DNA from: Candidatus Manganitrophus noduliformans
Lineage (GTDB): Bacteria; Nitrospirota; Nitrospiria; SBBL01; Manganitrophaceae
Direction of reading: 5' to 3'
NCBI RefSeq assembly: GCF_012184425.1
Contig: NZ_VTOW01000002.1
Span: 1,054,001-1,118,000, forward strand
DNA: 64,000 nucleotides
The notes beneath the pieces are model-generated. The model had not been told where the DNA came from and did no database searches. It saw only the letters and a list, made by a program, of their open reading frames with translations. Each line of letters starts with the position of its first letter. Position 1 is the stretch's first letter. Positions 33,148 through 41,452 of the stretch are shown piece after piece. The position numbers were made by a program, and so were the translations under genes.

Positions 33148-33465
33148 ATGTCTAGAATGTGGATTAAAAAGACCGCCCTTCTCTTTACGCTGGTCTATCT
33201 TTTCTCGACCGGCCTGATCATGGTTCGCGCCGAGGGGCATGCCCTCAGCCATGAGGAGCATACGGAGGATCATGCCAAGCAGCATGCCTCTTTCATCTGC
33301 ACCTGGATGTGCGCCGCCTCGACCTTCGTCCACACATCGGGGCAGACCCTCGATGGGCAATCGACCCCTTCTTTTGAAATCCCGACCGTCCAACCGGAAG
33401 AACCTCCCCGGCCGCAACCCCTCTCCACCGGGACCATTCGACCTCCTCCTTTTTCCCTTTCCTAA
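33148..33465 (+). CDS. Small secreted or membrane His-rich protein
   Basis: The 105-residue protein starts MSRMWIKKTALLFTLVYLFSTGL, a signal or anchor helix. A strongly metal-binding segment (HALSHEEHTEDHAKQH) follows, then FICTWMCAAST, and a proline-rich tail. The shape resembles the other small proteins in this island. There is no clear ribosome site at the ATG 33148 or at ATG 33157; an upstream in-frame start at 33055 would add a less plausible leader. It is probably a periplasmic metal buffer or delivery protein; this is inferred from composition and position only. Confidence 0.55.
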   Translation: MSRMWIKKTALLFTLVYLFSTGLIMVRAEGHALSHEEHTEDHAKQHASFICTWMCAASTFVHTSGQTLDGQSTPSFEIPTVQPEEPPRPQPLSTGTIRPPPFSLS

Positions 33466-33583
33466 ACTATTTCGTTCTTCGTCAAATCATTCATTCGGAC
33501 GCGCCGCAGAAGTGACCGCCTGCACATCGGTGTTCGGCGTGGTCTCACTCGGCGCGATCCGAAATCACTGAAAAGGAGTCTTC

Positions 33584-34579
33584 ATGCGTCGGATCGTTCT
33601 ATGGAACATCAGTTTACTCATCTTACTCGTCGCTCTGATCGTGATGCTGAGCGAGAAGGTCGCCCTCGCGAGCTGCGGATCGGCAAACTGCTTCCTTGTC
33701 ACCGGCACCCAAGAGGGGATCGCCACCCCCGGCCAGATTGTCGTCGATCTCTCCTATCGTTGGATCCCGATGGATCAGATCCTCCGGGGGAACGACAAAG
33801 CTTCCGAGGCGCTGGTTCCCCGGATCGATTTCGAAAACGGGGTGATCGTCCCGAACGGTCACAGCGAGATCCGGACCAACAATGAGCTGATGCAGCTCGA
33901 TCTCGGATTCGGGGTCAGCGAGCGGTTTACCCTCACTGCATCGGTCCCCTTCTTTAATCTACGGACCCATGAGCATGCCCATGTCCCCGGCGACTTCAGC
34001 CGGTCGGACGGGAGCTCCGGTTTCGGCGATATCCGCCTGATCGGGAAATATGCCCTCCTGGTCAGGACCAAGAATCTGATGGTGGTTGGCTTGGGAGTAA
34101 AGACCCCGACGGGGGAATATAAACTCCTCGATCACGACGGCGCGATCAACGAGCCGACGATCCAGCCCGGCACCGGCTCTTGGGACGGCATCGCTTCTTT
34201 TTATTATGCCTACCAGATCATCCCGCACGAATTCGACACCTTCTTCTCCACATCCTATCAGGTCAACACAGAGAATCCGCTCGATTATCGCTTCGGCCAC
34301 ACCCTCCTTGTGAATGCGGGGGGCTCCTATCGCCTCATGGAAAAGGCGCTGGTTAGCCTTCAGGTGAATCTTCGCCAGTCTCCGCATGATGAATTCAAGG
34401 GAGAGAAAGTCCCGAGCACCGGCGGGAGATGGGTCTATTTGACGCCGGGGGTGACGCTTCAGGCGACCCCTAACACGGCGCTCTATACCCATGTCCAACT
34501 GCCGATCTATCAAGAGGTCAACGAGGTGAACATCGCCCCTCGCTACGGCTTCATCTTCGGGGTCTCCCATGTTTTCTAA
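33584..34579 (+). CDS. Outer-membrane transporter-like beta-barrel protein (MetA-pathway type)
   Basis: The 331-residue protein has a signal peptide ending ALAS and a repeated strand pattern. The strand VSERFTLTASVPFFNLRTHEH and SGFGDIRLIGKYALL match the PF13557-type 'phenol MetA degradation' barrels, as does VGLGVKTPTGEYKLLDHDG. That family is often annotated only as 'transporter'. It contains a His cluster (THEHAHVPGD) between strands. The start at 33584 has AAAGGAG upstream. In this island it may carry metal or a chelate across the outer membrane, or may be a structural sensor; neither is proven. Confidence 0.75.
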   Translation: MRRIVLWNISLLILLVALIVMLSEKVALASCGSANCFLVTGTQEGIATPGQIVVDLSYRWIPMDQILRGNDKASEALVPRIDFENGVIVPNGHSEIRTNNELMQLDLGFGVSERFTLTASVPFFNLRTHEHAHVPGDFSRSDGSSGFGDIRLIGKYALLVRTKNLMVVGLGVKTPTGEYKLLDHDGAINEPTIQPGTGSWDGIASFYYAYQIIPHEFDTFFSTSYQVNTENPLDYRFGHTLLVNAGGSYRLMEKALVSLQVNLRQSPHDEFKGEKVPSTGGRWVYLTPGVTLQATPNTALYTHVQLPIYQEVNEVNIAPRYGFIFGVSHVF

Positions 34580-34604
34580 ATCTTATCGGATTGGAGGAAG
34601 TGCC

Positions 34605-36035
34605 ATGAAGTCCATCAATCAAGTCACTTGGTTTAAATCATTGATCGCCGTTCTCACCCTTTTTGCGGTTGCCGGATGCGGCAGCCAGTCGAGTCCTCCT
34701 TCCAGTCTCTCGCAAAGTGCAGGGGCACCTGCCGGGGTGGAAGCCCGGATCTTCGTCGGAAACACGAACGGGACAGTCTCCGTCATCGAGCACGGCGTTG
34801 CAGGAAACACGCTGGTCGAGCCGATCGATCTCTTTTCCAGCGTAGGGGATATGACCTCGTCGAGAAAGAACCACATCTTCATCAACCTGGGGGGCACGAA
34901 CCAGGTCGCGGCGCTCGATCCGGTGGGCGAGGCAGCCACGTTTAGGAAATTCATCCCGGTCGGCCAGCGGCCGGTCCACATCAATCGCGACCCGGAAGGA
35001 AGCCGGATCTGGGTCCAGAATGATTCAGACCCGGCGACCGGGATCGACACCGTCACCGCCGCCTGTAACACGGCCCAGACCGGATCGGTCTCCGTGATCC
35101 AAAACCATGGCACCGCCGGGCACGATGACGAAGAGGAAGAGGTGAACGCCGGCGAGGTGCTTGCCACAATCTGCGTTGGAAAGGGGCATCACAAAGCCGC
35201 CTTCAGCACACCGACGGCGACCGACGGTTCCATTCCCCTCCGGGCCTTCATCAGCAACATTATCGACGGAACGATCTCCGTCATCGACAATGATCCTGGA
35301 ACGGAAGCCTCACCAAACTCCAACTATCTCACCGTGATCGATACGATCGATCTTTGCGATCCGGCGCAGGAAACAGGGGGAACCTGTGACGCCGATCTCA
35401 CCACGCCGAATGAGGCCGGTCCACACGGGATGGTGTTTTCCAATGTCAGCGGAAAAATCTACAACAACAATGAAGATTATGGAACCGTCAACATCATCAA
35501 CCCGGCCACCCCCGCAATTGAGACGACGCTGGACATTGGATTTGCAGGCGCGACTCACGTCACCCCTGATGGCCGCTTCGTTATCGTCCGAGGCTTCGAT
35601 TCGTCCACGGTGACGGGCAAACTGACAGTCATCGATGTAACCAACCCCAACGGCGCCGCAACGCACGATCTTGTGAATATTAATCCAGGTGCGATTGAAT
35701 TTACGTCGGATGGGACAAAGATGTATGTCGCCGGGTCGGGAAGTACGCAGAGGCCGACCCAAAGAAGGGATGTCGTCCTGGCCTATGACATTTCCGCTCT
35801 GCCGACCCTGCCTGCTCCGGTCGAGATTACTGTCGGAACAACCACGGCAGGAAGGTCGATCGCGATTTTAGAGGAAGGTGGAGAAGCAACACATGTCTTC
35901 GCGACCAACCGCACCGAGGGAACGGTGTCGGTGATCGATGCAACTACCGATACGGTGGTCGATACCGTTCAAGTCGGCGGAACACCGACCAGTCTTCTGG
36001 TCTTTTCACTGGAAGGGGATCTTTCTCATGAATAG
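34605..36035 (+). CDS. YVTN/YncE-type beta-propeller lipoprotein
   Basis: The 476-residue protein has a lipobox (AGCG) and a repeated beta-propeller pattern: IFVGNTNGTVSVIEH, AFISNIIDGTISVIDN and VFATNRTEGTVSVIDATTDTVVDTVQVGG. It carries a metal-ligand-rich insertion (NHGTAGHDDEEEEV, then VGKGHHKAAF). In some zinc ABC systems (AztABCD) a beta-propeller protein, AztD, is a zinc chaperone that hands metal to the substrate-binding protein. Its presence in a znuA-znuB island with a His/Asp/Glu loop suggests a similar role, but homology to AztD is not shown. The start has GGAGG upstream. Confidence 0.75.
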   Translation: MKSINQVTWFKSLIAVLTLFAVAGCGSQSSPPSSLSQSAGAPAGVEARIFVGNTNGTVSVIEHGVAGNTLVEPIDLFSSVGDMTSSRKNHIFINLGGTNQVAALDPVGEAATFRKFIPVGQRPVHINRDPEGSRIWVQNDSDPATGIDTVTAACNTAQTGSVSVIQNHGTAGHDDEEEEVNAGEVLATICVGKGHHKAAFSTPTATDGSIPLRAFISNIIDGTISVIDNDPGTEASPNSNYLTVIDTIDLCDPAQETGGTCDADLTTPNEAGPHGMVFSNVSGKIYNNNEDYGTVNIINPATPAIETTLDIGFAGATHVTPDGRFVIVRGFDSSTVTGKLTVIDVTNPNGAATHDLVNINPGAIEFTSDGTKMYVAGSGSTQRPTQRRDVVLAYDISALPTLPAPVEITVGTTTAGRSIAILEEGGEATHVFATNRTEGTVSVIDATTDTVVDTVQVGGTPTSLLVFSLEGDLSHE

Positions 36036-36044
36036 AGGTTTCAA

Positions 36045-36614
36045 ATGAAAGACATAAATCAAAAAACAAAAAAGGGAGGGGCTCCCGCCCCTCCCCGTTT
36101 CTCTCTCCGAGGAATCGGCCTATTCGCGATCCTGGTCCTCTCTTGGGGAATCTTCACCGGCATGGGGTCGAAGCCGCCGCAGGTCGGCGGCCCGGCCCCT
36201 TCCATTCAAGCCGAAACGCTCAAGGGGAAAACCGTCTCGCTGAACGACTATCGCGGCAAGGTGGTGCTGCTGACCTTCTGGGCCACCTGGTGCGAGCCGT
36301 GCAAGAAAGAAATGCCGGAGATCCAGGCCGCTTATGAGAAATACAAGGAGGACGGCCTGGTGGTTCTCGCGGTGAATTTCGGGGAGAAACTCGACACGGC
36401 AAGCTCCTTCGCGCACCATGGAAAGCTGACCTTCCCCATCCTCCTCGACCGGAGGGCGAACATCGCCGAGCGCTTCGGCGTCGTCAGCCTGCCGGTGACC
36501 TTCTTTATCGATCAAGACGGAATTATTCGAGAACGGGTCGTGGGGGGGATATTGACGGAGCCGAGCATCGAGGAAACCTTTAAAAGGTTACTGAAAAACC
36601 AGAGCTCGGGTTGA
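36045..36614 (+). CDS. TlpA-family thiol-disulfide oxidoreductase
   Basis: The 189-residue protein has an N-terminal membrane anchor (GLFAILVLSWGIFTG) and a periplasmic thioredoxin fold with the active site WATWCEPCKKEMPEI. The cis-proline loop is VSLPVTFFID. TlpA/ResA-like proteins reduce disulfides in apoproteins before metal or heme insertion. It follows the propeller gene by nine bases and has AGAGG upstream, so it is in the same operon. In context it may keep metal-binding cysteines in the small proteins reduced. Confidence 0.88.
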   Translation: MKDINQKTKKGGAPAPPRFSLRGIGLFAILVLSWGIFTGMGSKPPQVGGPAPSIQAETLKGKTVSLNDYRGKVVLLTFWATWCEPCKKEMPEIQAAYEKYKEDGLVVLAVNFGEKLDTASSFAHHGKLTFPILLDRRANIAERFGVVSLPVTFFIDQDGIIRERVVGGILTEPSIEETFKRLLKNQSSG

Positions 36615-36675
36615 GCGCTCCGCCGCCTACCCTTCACCTCGAGAGTACTGATTCGGAGTAGCCCAACAGGGTGAA

Positions 36676-36705
36676 TTGATCCCTTCTATTCGAAGCGCCT
36701 AGAAT
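36676..36705 (+). promoter_or_regulatory. Predicted promoter of the TPR protein
   Basis: TTGATC (36676-36681) and TAGAAT (36700-36705) are 18 bp apart, 36 bp before the start codon. Confidence 0.5.
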
Positions 36706-36740
36706 ACAATCTTTAGGGTTAGAATAAGAGGGAGGAAGCG

Positions 36741-37097
36741 ATGAAAAAATGGATTGGATTTTTAGCGGCACTCCTGCTGGCAGTGGTGACCGGAGTGGTG
36801 ACCGGACCGGTTTTCGCCGATCATATCGAGCCGGTGCAGCCGAAAGGAATTGCAGATGAGGAAGCGAAAAAACACTTTAAGAAAGGGGTCGAGGCTTTTA
36901 GGGAAGACAAGTTCGATGAAGCGGTAATCCACTTCCAAGCGGCCGAGCAAGAGGACCCCACCATACCGGAAACCCACGTCAACCTGGCGATGGCGCTGGC
37001 GGCAGAGGGCCAAACAGACCGGGCGGAGAAACATTTCGATCAAGCCTCTAATTTGATCGCACAGGCGGAGTCGCCTGAAATGATCCCGCAAGGGTAG
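36741..37097 (+). CDS. Secreted TPR-repeat protein
   Basis: The 118-residue protein has a signal peptide (ending GPVFA) and two tetratricopeptide-like repeats, AKKHFKKGVEAFREDKFDEAVIHFQ and ETHVNLAMALAAEGQTDRAEKHF, given here in outline. TPRs bind other proteins. It has its own promoter and GGAGG before the start, so it is a small periplasmic adaptor. Nothing in its surroundings tells which partner it binds. Confidence 0.82.
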   Translation: MKKWIGFLAALLLAVVTGVVTGPVFADHIEPVQPKGIADEEAKKHFKKGVEAFREDKFDEAVIHFQAAEQEDPTIPETHVNLAMALAAEGQTDRAEKHFDQASNLIAQAESPEMIPQG

Positions 37098-37136
37098 CCG
37101 AGCGCTTAAAGTAGACGACCGCCCAGATGAAAATTT

Positions 37137-37185
37137 GCCCCCACCCGACCTCTTCCACCAAGGGGGAGGAAACAGGCTGGGGGCT
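37137..37185. repeat. GC-rich hairpin repeat between convergent genes
   Basis: GCCCCCA (37137-37143) pairs with TGGGGGC near 37176-37182, with an inner CCACC/GGGGG part. TTTTCTTT follows on the plus strand and a short T-run on the minus strand. It could end both convergent genes. Its CCCCCTTGGTGG-type core resembles a widespread intergenic repeat, so this may be a REP rather than a dedicated terminator. Confidence 0.4.
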
Positions 37186-37194
37186 TTTCTTTAT

Positions 37195-38619
37195 TCATTT
37201 TATAGAAGAAACCGAACGAACGATCTTCTCCGCCGTTTCCATCCCCTGATGAATGCAATCCGGAAGGCCGACCCCCCGATAAGCGGCCCCGATAAGGTAG
37301 AGGCCGCGGTGCTTCGCCGCCTCTTTTTCGACCCCCTCTACCCAATCGAGATGCCCGACGTGGTACTGCGGGTTCGCCTTGATCCAGCAAAAATGGCGGG
37401 CCACCACCGGCTCGGCCTTAATCTTCAGGATCGACCGGAGCTCTTCCCGGACGATCGAAACGAGCGACGCATCGTCCAGACCGACGACCTCTTCCTGATG
37501 CGCCCCCCCCAGAAAAGACCGGATCAAGACATGCCCTTCGGGCGCCCGGCCGGGGAATTTGGTGGAGGTCCAGGTCGCCGCCATGATCTTTCGCTTCTCC
37601 CGACGGGGGATCACAAAACCGAAGCCGTTGAGCGGATGGGGAACGTCGGCTTTCCGGAACCCCAACGAGACGGTCGCCGTCGAGACATATTCATTCTCCC
37701 GGAGCCGCTTCGCCAGCGGCGCGTCCCACCCTTCAATCCAATCGGCCGCCGTATGGGTCTTGGTGGTCATGACGACCGCGTCGGCGAGGAGCCGCTCGCC
37801 GTCGAGGGAGACTTCGAAGCGGCCCTCCATCGGCCGAACCCCGATCACCTTCCGGCCGGAGAGCAACGTCACCTGATCCAACCTCGATCGGATCGCTTCG
37901 ATTAAACCGGCCAGCCCATCCCGGAGCGAAACGAAGAGACTCCATTCACTCTTCCGGGGCGGCTTTTTAGCGGCATCCCACCGGCGCATCCACATCCCCC
38001 AGACGAGACTCCCATGTTCCCGCTCCATTTGCGCGAATTGCGGAAAGGTCGCCATCATGCTCAACTTCTCGGCGTCCCCCGCGTAGATCCCGGCGAGGAT
38101 CGGCTCGGCGAATTGCTCGACCGCCGCCTGTCCCAGTCTTCGGCGGACGAACGACGCGATGCTCTCATCGGTGGCGGTCTCTTTCCGAGGGATCAGCAGA
38201 TCGAGCCCCATCCGCGCCTTTCCGGAGAGCGAGACCAGCGGGGAGAAAAGAAACGGCATCACCCGCCCCGGCACCATCAAGTTGAACCCCTCCGGGATTG
38301 AGCAGAGTTGCCCCTTCGAGAGGATATAAATCGACTTCTCCACCGGGTTGGTCTGAATCAGCCGGTCGGTCAGCCCCAGCCGCTTGCAGAGGTCCAGCGC
38401 CCACGGCTTCTGGGTGATGAACGAATCGGGCCCCCCTTCGATCACAAACCCGTCGACCCGCTCCGTCACCACCTTCCCGCCGAAACGGGAATCCGACTCG
38501 ATCAGCGTGCAATCGATCGCGAGTCCGTTCTCCTTCATTTTTTCTTGGAGGAAATAAGCGGTCGAAAGCCCGGTGATGCCGCCGCCGATGATGACGACCT
38601 TCTTTTTCTCAGTTCCCAT
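37195..38619 (-). CDS. hemG: Protoporphyrinogen oxidase (HemG/HemY, FAD type)
   Basis: The 474-residue flavoprotein begins MGTEKKKVVIIGGGITGLSTAYFLQ, a dinucleotide-binding motif for FAD. RFGGKVVTERVDGFVIEGGPDSF and YIGAAYRGVGLPDCIHQGMETAEKI (quoted in outline) mark the C-terminal FAD contact. It oxidises protoporphyrinogen IX to protoporphyrin IX in heme synthesis, using oxygen in the classic HemY reaction. The start at 38619 has AAGGG upstream; the ORF begins slightly earlier at 38634. hemE and hemH are nearby on the same strand but separated by the permease and an accessory region. Symbols hemG and hemY are both in use. Confidence 0.92.
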   Translation of the reverse strand: MGTEKKKVVIIGGGITGLSTAYFLQEKMKENGLAIDCTLIESDSRFGGKVVTERVDGFVIEGGPDSFITQKPWALDLCKRLGLTDRLIQTNPVEKSIYILSKGQLCSIPEGFNLMVPGRVMPFLFSPLVSLSGKARMGLDLLIPRKETATDESIASFVRRRLGQAAVEQFAEPILAGIYAGDAEKLSMMATFPQFAQMEREHGSLVWGMWMRRWDAAKKPPRKSEWSLFVSLRDGLAGLIEAIRSRLDQVTLLSGRKVIGVRPMEGRFEVSLDGERLLADAVVMTTKTHTAADWIEGWDAPLAKRLRENEYVSTATVSLGFRKADVPHPLNGFGFVIPRREKRKIMAATWTSTKFPGRAPEGHVLIRSFLGGAHQEEVVGLDDASLVSIVREELRSILKIKAEPVVARHFCWIKANPQYHVGHLDWVEGVEKEAAKHRGLYLIGAAYRGVGLPDCIHQGMETAEKIVRSVSSIK

Positions 38620-38706
38620 TTTATTTCCCTTCAATGCCCCGCCATTTTATGGGAAACGGCGGAAAGTTTCAACAGAGGGTGTGGGCTGATGTCCGCTCCA
38701 AATGGG

Positions 38707-38735
38707 TTGTGCTCCCGACGCTAACTGTGTATACT
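38707..38735 (+). promoter_or_regulatory. Predicted promoter of the NCS2-type permease
   Basis: TTGTGC (38707-38712) and TATACT (38730-38735) are 17 bp apart, upstream of the start codons at 38756 and 38771. Confidence 0.45.
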
Positions 38736-38755
38736 CCCGCCGTCACGATATCGCC

Positions 38756-40312
38756 ATGACCGGGATCAACATGAACGTAAAAAACAGGCTCCAATCTCTT
38801 CTGATCCGCCCCGGCGACCTCAACGCCTTCTTCGGCCTCGTCGTCGACAACATGACCCAGCTGGTGATCATGGCGGCGATTCTGGTCGGCATCTTTCAGT
38901 TTCCGCGCGAGATCGTCTACGGCCGGATGATCCCCGGATCGGCGATCGGCGTCTTCGTCGGTGATTTAGCTTACACGATCATGGCGATCCGCCTCGCCCG
39001 CCGGACCGGCCGCTCGGACATCACCGCGATGCCGCTCGGCATCGACACCCCTTCGCTTTTCGCTTTCACCTTCGGCGTTATCGGCCCCGCCTATGTGGCG
39101 ACGAACGACGCGGCGCTCGCCTGGAAGATCTCGACGGCGGTGATCATCCTGGTCGGGCTGGTCAAAACGGCGGGAGCGTTCCTCGGCCCGATGATCCAGC
39201 GGGCCGTCCCCCGCGCCGGCCTGCTCGGGCCGATCGCCGCGGTGGCGCTGCTGTTGATCGCCTTTCTCCCGCTGCTGAAGATCATTCAAATGCCGCTGGT
39301 CGGCTTCTTTTCACTCATCGTGATTCTCACCTGCATCGTCGGGAAAATTCCTTTTCCCTTTCGGATCCCCGCCGCCTTCGCGGCGGTCGTCTTGGGAATT
39401 CTCCTCTCCCACCTGCTTGGTCTTTTCGGACTGGGACACGAAGCGGCGCTTCACGAAACGGCCGCCGGAGCGCTCCCTCTGCCGACGCTGGCCTTCCTGG
39501 AAGGGCTTCCACATGTGCTGGCGTATCTGCCGATCGCGCTTCCCTTCGCCATCATTGTCATCATCGGCGGGATCGACGTGACCGAGAGCGCCGCGGCGGC
39601 GGGGGATGAATACGATACCCGGTCGATCTTGTTGACGAGCGGGCTCTCGACGGTGGCGAGCGGCCTCTGCGGCGGCGTGGTGCAAACGACCCCCTACATC
39701 GGCCATCCGGCTTACAAGGAGATGGGGGGCGGAGCGGGATATACCTTGGCGACGGCGCTTTTTATCGGGCTCGCCGGAATCTTCGGATTCCTCGGGAATG
39801 TGGTCGATCTGCTGCCGGAGGCGGCGGTGGCGCCGATCCTGGTCTTCATCGGCCTGGAGATCACCGCGCAGGCCTTCGCCGCCACCCCGAAGGAACATTA
39901 CAAAGCGGTCGCCTTCGCCTTCCTCCCGGTAATCGCCGCCGTCATCTTGATCCAGATGAACAGCCTCCTGGGGAACCTCGGAAAAAGTTCCTCCGACCTC
40001 CAGGGGGAGACGGCCCTCACCTACCAGGCGATGTTGTTCCTCTCGAACGGCTTCATCGTCTCCTCGCTTCTCTGGGGTGGAGCGCTGGCGGAGATCATTG
40101 ACCGGCGGCTTCGACGCGCGGCGCTTTTTTTCGGCGCGGCCGGGGCGCTGGCCCTCTTCGGCGTGATTCATTCCCCGTTTGAAGATGGACGGCTCTTTTT
40201 CCCGTGGGGGATCGAAACGATCTACCCGTTCCGGATCGCCGCGGCGTATGGGCTGATGGCGGCGTTTCTTGTCGGGATGGCCTTCCAAAGAAACCAAGAT
40301 AAATCCAGATAA
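38756..40312 (+). CDS. NCS2/AzgA-like permease (nucleobase or anion transporter)
   Basis: The 518-residue protein has about 12-14 hydrophobic spans and NCS2-superfamily features. It starts GDLNAFFGLVVDNMTQLV; later QTTPYIGHPAYKEMGGGAGYT and the DVTESAAAAGDEYDTRS segment correspond to substrate-site loops of xanthine/uracil permeases. The sequence is a divergent member, and the substrate (purine, uracil or other) cannot be named. The start could be ATG 38756 or ATG 38771; neither has a strong ribosome site. It is transcribed from its own promoter, divergently from hemG, and precedes an accessory insertion. Confidence 0.82.
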   Translation: MTGINMNVKNRLQSLLIRPGDLNAFFGLVVDNMTQLVIMAAILVGIFQFPREIVYGRMIPGSAIGVFVGDLAYTIMAIRLARRTGRSDITAMPLGIDTPSLFAFTFGVIGPAYVATNDAALAWKISTAVIILVGLVKTAGAFLGPMIQRAVPRAGLLGPIAAVALLLIAFLPLLKIIQMPLVGFFSLIVILTCIVGKIPFPFRIPAAFAAVVLGILLSHLLGLFGLGHEAALHETAAGALPLPTLAFLEGLPHVLAYLPIALPFAIIVIIGGIDVTESAAAAGDEYDTRSILLTSGLSTVASGLCGGVVQTTPYIGHPAYKEMGGGAGYTLATALFIGLAGIFGFLGNVVDLLPEAAVAPILVFIGLEITAQAFAATPKEHYKAVAFAFLPVIAAVILIQMNSLLGNLGKSSSDLQGETALTYQAMLFLSNGFIVSSLLWGGALAEIIDRRLRRAALFFGAAGALALFGVIHSPFEDGRLFFPWGIETIYPFRIAAAYGLMAAFLVGMAFQRNQDKSR

Positions 40313-40394
40313 ATTCAGCAATGTCTTGCTATCCAGACTGAAAAACTCACCATCTTTATTTCATACAGTCCATTACTTTCTCCCAAATAAGTTA

Positions 40395-40423
40395 TTGACT
40401 TCATTAAAAAATAAGCATATACA
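40395..40423 (+). promoter_or_regulatory. Predicted promoter of the left accessory gene pair
   Basis: TTGACT (40395-40400) and TATACA (40418-40423) are 17 bp apart, in AT-rich sequence that contrasts with the rest of the window. The start codon is 40 bp downstream. The SIR2 gene promoter at 44824 has the same -10. Confidence 0.6.
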
Positions 40424-40462
40424 ACAGATGGAAATCTGAAATTTATTAACAACACTTAGTCT

Positions 40463-41356
40463 ATGCATATGACTGAAGGGTCGACACAATCTCCGGTTAG
40501 CCAACCGGTCTCCGTAAAAGAATTTTTTGAGAGAGTTCCTCCTGGGCGTATCACTCCCATTAAGGATTTGGCCGGCAGAATATCCGTGAGTGGGACACTT
40601 GCCCCTTCTTACCAGTTTTTGTTACCTGAACTCGAACTTCACTGCGAGACAAAATCCTGTAATGGCATTCGATTTTTTGAGCCTCTGGAAAGAGGCTATC
40701 TGCAACCTGGCGAAATAAAGGAATACTTCGTCAGTTATAAATGCCGAAATTGCAAGAAAACAATAAAAACATATGCGGTATGGGCCTCTCTAAACGAAGA
40801 TAGGGTCCAGGGAAATCTATTTAAATTTGGAGAGAATCCACCTTTCGGTCCACCGACACCAGCAAAAGTAATCACAATATTGGGCGCGGAGAAAGAATAT
40901 TACTTAAAAGGGCGTCGCGCAGAAAATCAGGGGCTCGGCATTGCCGCATTCGCGTACTATCGCCGTGTTGTAGAAAATCAGAAAAACAAAATTCTCGACG
41001 AGATCATCCGTGTCTCAGAAAAAATTGGTGCTTCTAAGGAAATCTTGGGTGATCTCAATGCTGCGAAGAAGGAAACACAATTCAATAGGGTAGTTGCGGC
41101 ACTCAGACACGGTATTCCTCCAGCCCTACTCATAAACGGCCATAACCCTCTGACCTTGCTTCACTCTGCACTCAGTGAAGGTCTGCATGCCCAAACTGAT
41201 GAGGAATGTTTAGAGTTAGCCACAAGTATTAGGATAGTACTAACTGAGTTGGTGGATCGTCTTGCAAACGCATTGAAGGAGGAAGCCGAGCTCAAATCTG
41301 CCGTGAGCAGACTTCTTAAAACAAACATCGAAAGAACCAAGGAGAAAGACTCCTAG
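40463..41356 (+). CDS. Zinc-ribbon protein of unknown function, accessory
   Basis: The 297-residue protein has a treble-clef or ribbon-like zinc site made by C61, C66, C94 and C97 (CETKSC and CRNC). A helical C-terminal half follows, with GLGIAAFAYYRRVVENQK and a final LHSALSEGLHAQTDEECLELA segment. This two-part plan (zinc ribbon then helical bundle) resembles DUF4145-like proteins of the HEPN superfamily, but I cannot confirm the family. Base use is clearly AT-richer than in neighbouring genes, and no Shine-Dalgarno site precedes either ATG (40463 or 40469). It is likely horizontally acquired and accompanies the gene at 41453. Confidence 0.7.
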   Translation: MHMTEGSTQSPVSQPVSVKEFFERVPPGRITPIKDLAGRISVSGTLAPSYQFLLPELELHCETKSCNGIRFFEPLERGYLQPGEIKEYFVSYKCRNCKKTIKTYAVWASLNEDRVQGNLFKFGENPPFGPPTPAKVITILGAEKEYYLKGRRAENQGLGIAAFAYYRRVVENQKNKILDEIIRVSEKIGASKEILGDLNAAKKETQFNRVVAALRHGIPPALLINGHNPLTLLHSALSEGLHAQTDEECLELATSIRIVLTELVDRLANALKEEAELKSAVSRLLKTNIERTKEKDS

Positions 41357-41452
41357 ACACCATTACTTCTGATGGAATGAAACTGCCACACTACTAAACC
41401 TGACCATTAAGTTCAAAACACTGTTGCTCTTCTATCATTATCGATATCTACT

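Noticed and set aside
37137-37185. Strong dedicated terminator between TPR and hemG genes
   Set aside because: The outer stem is only seven base pairs with a long loop, and the sequence looks like a common intergenic repeat, so I list it as a repeat only.
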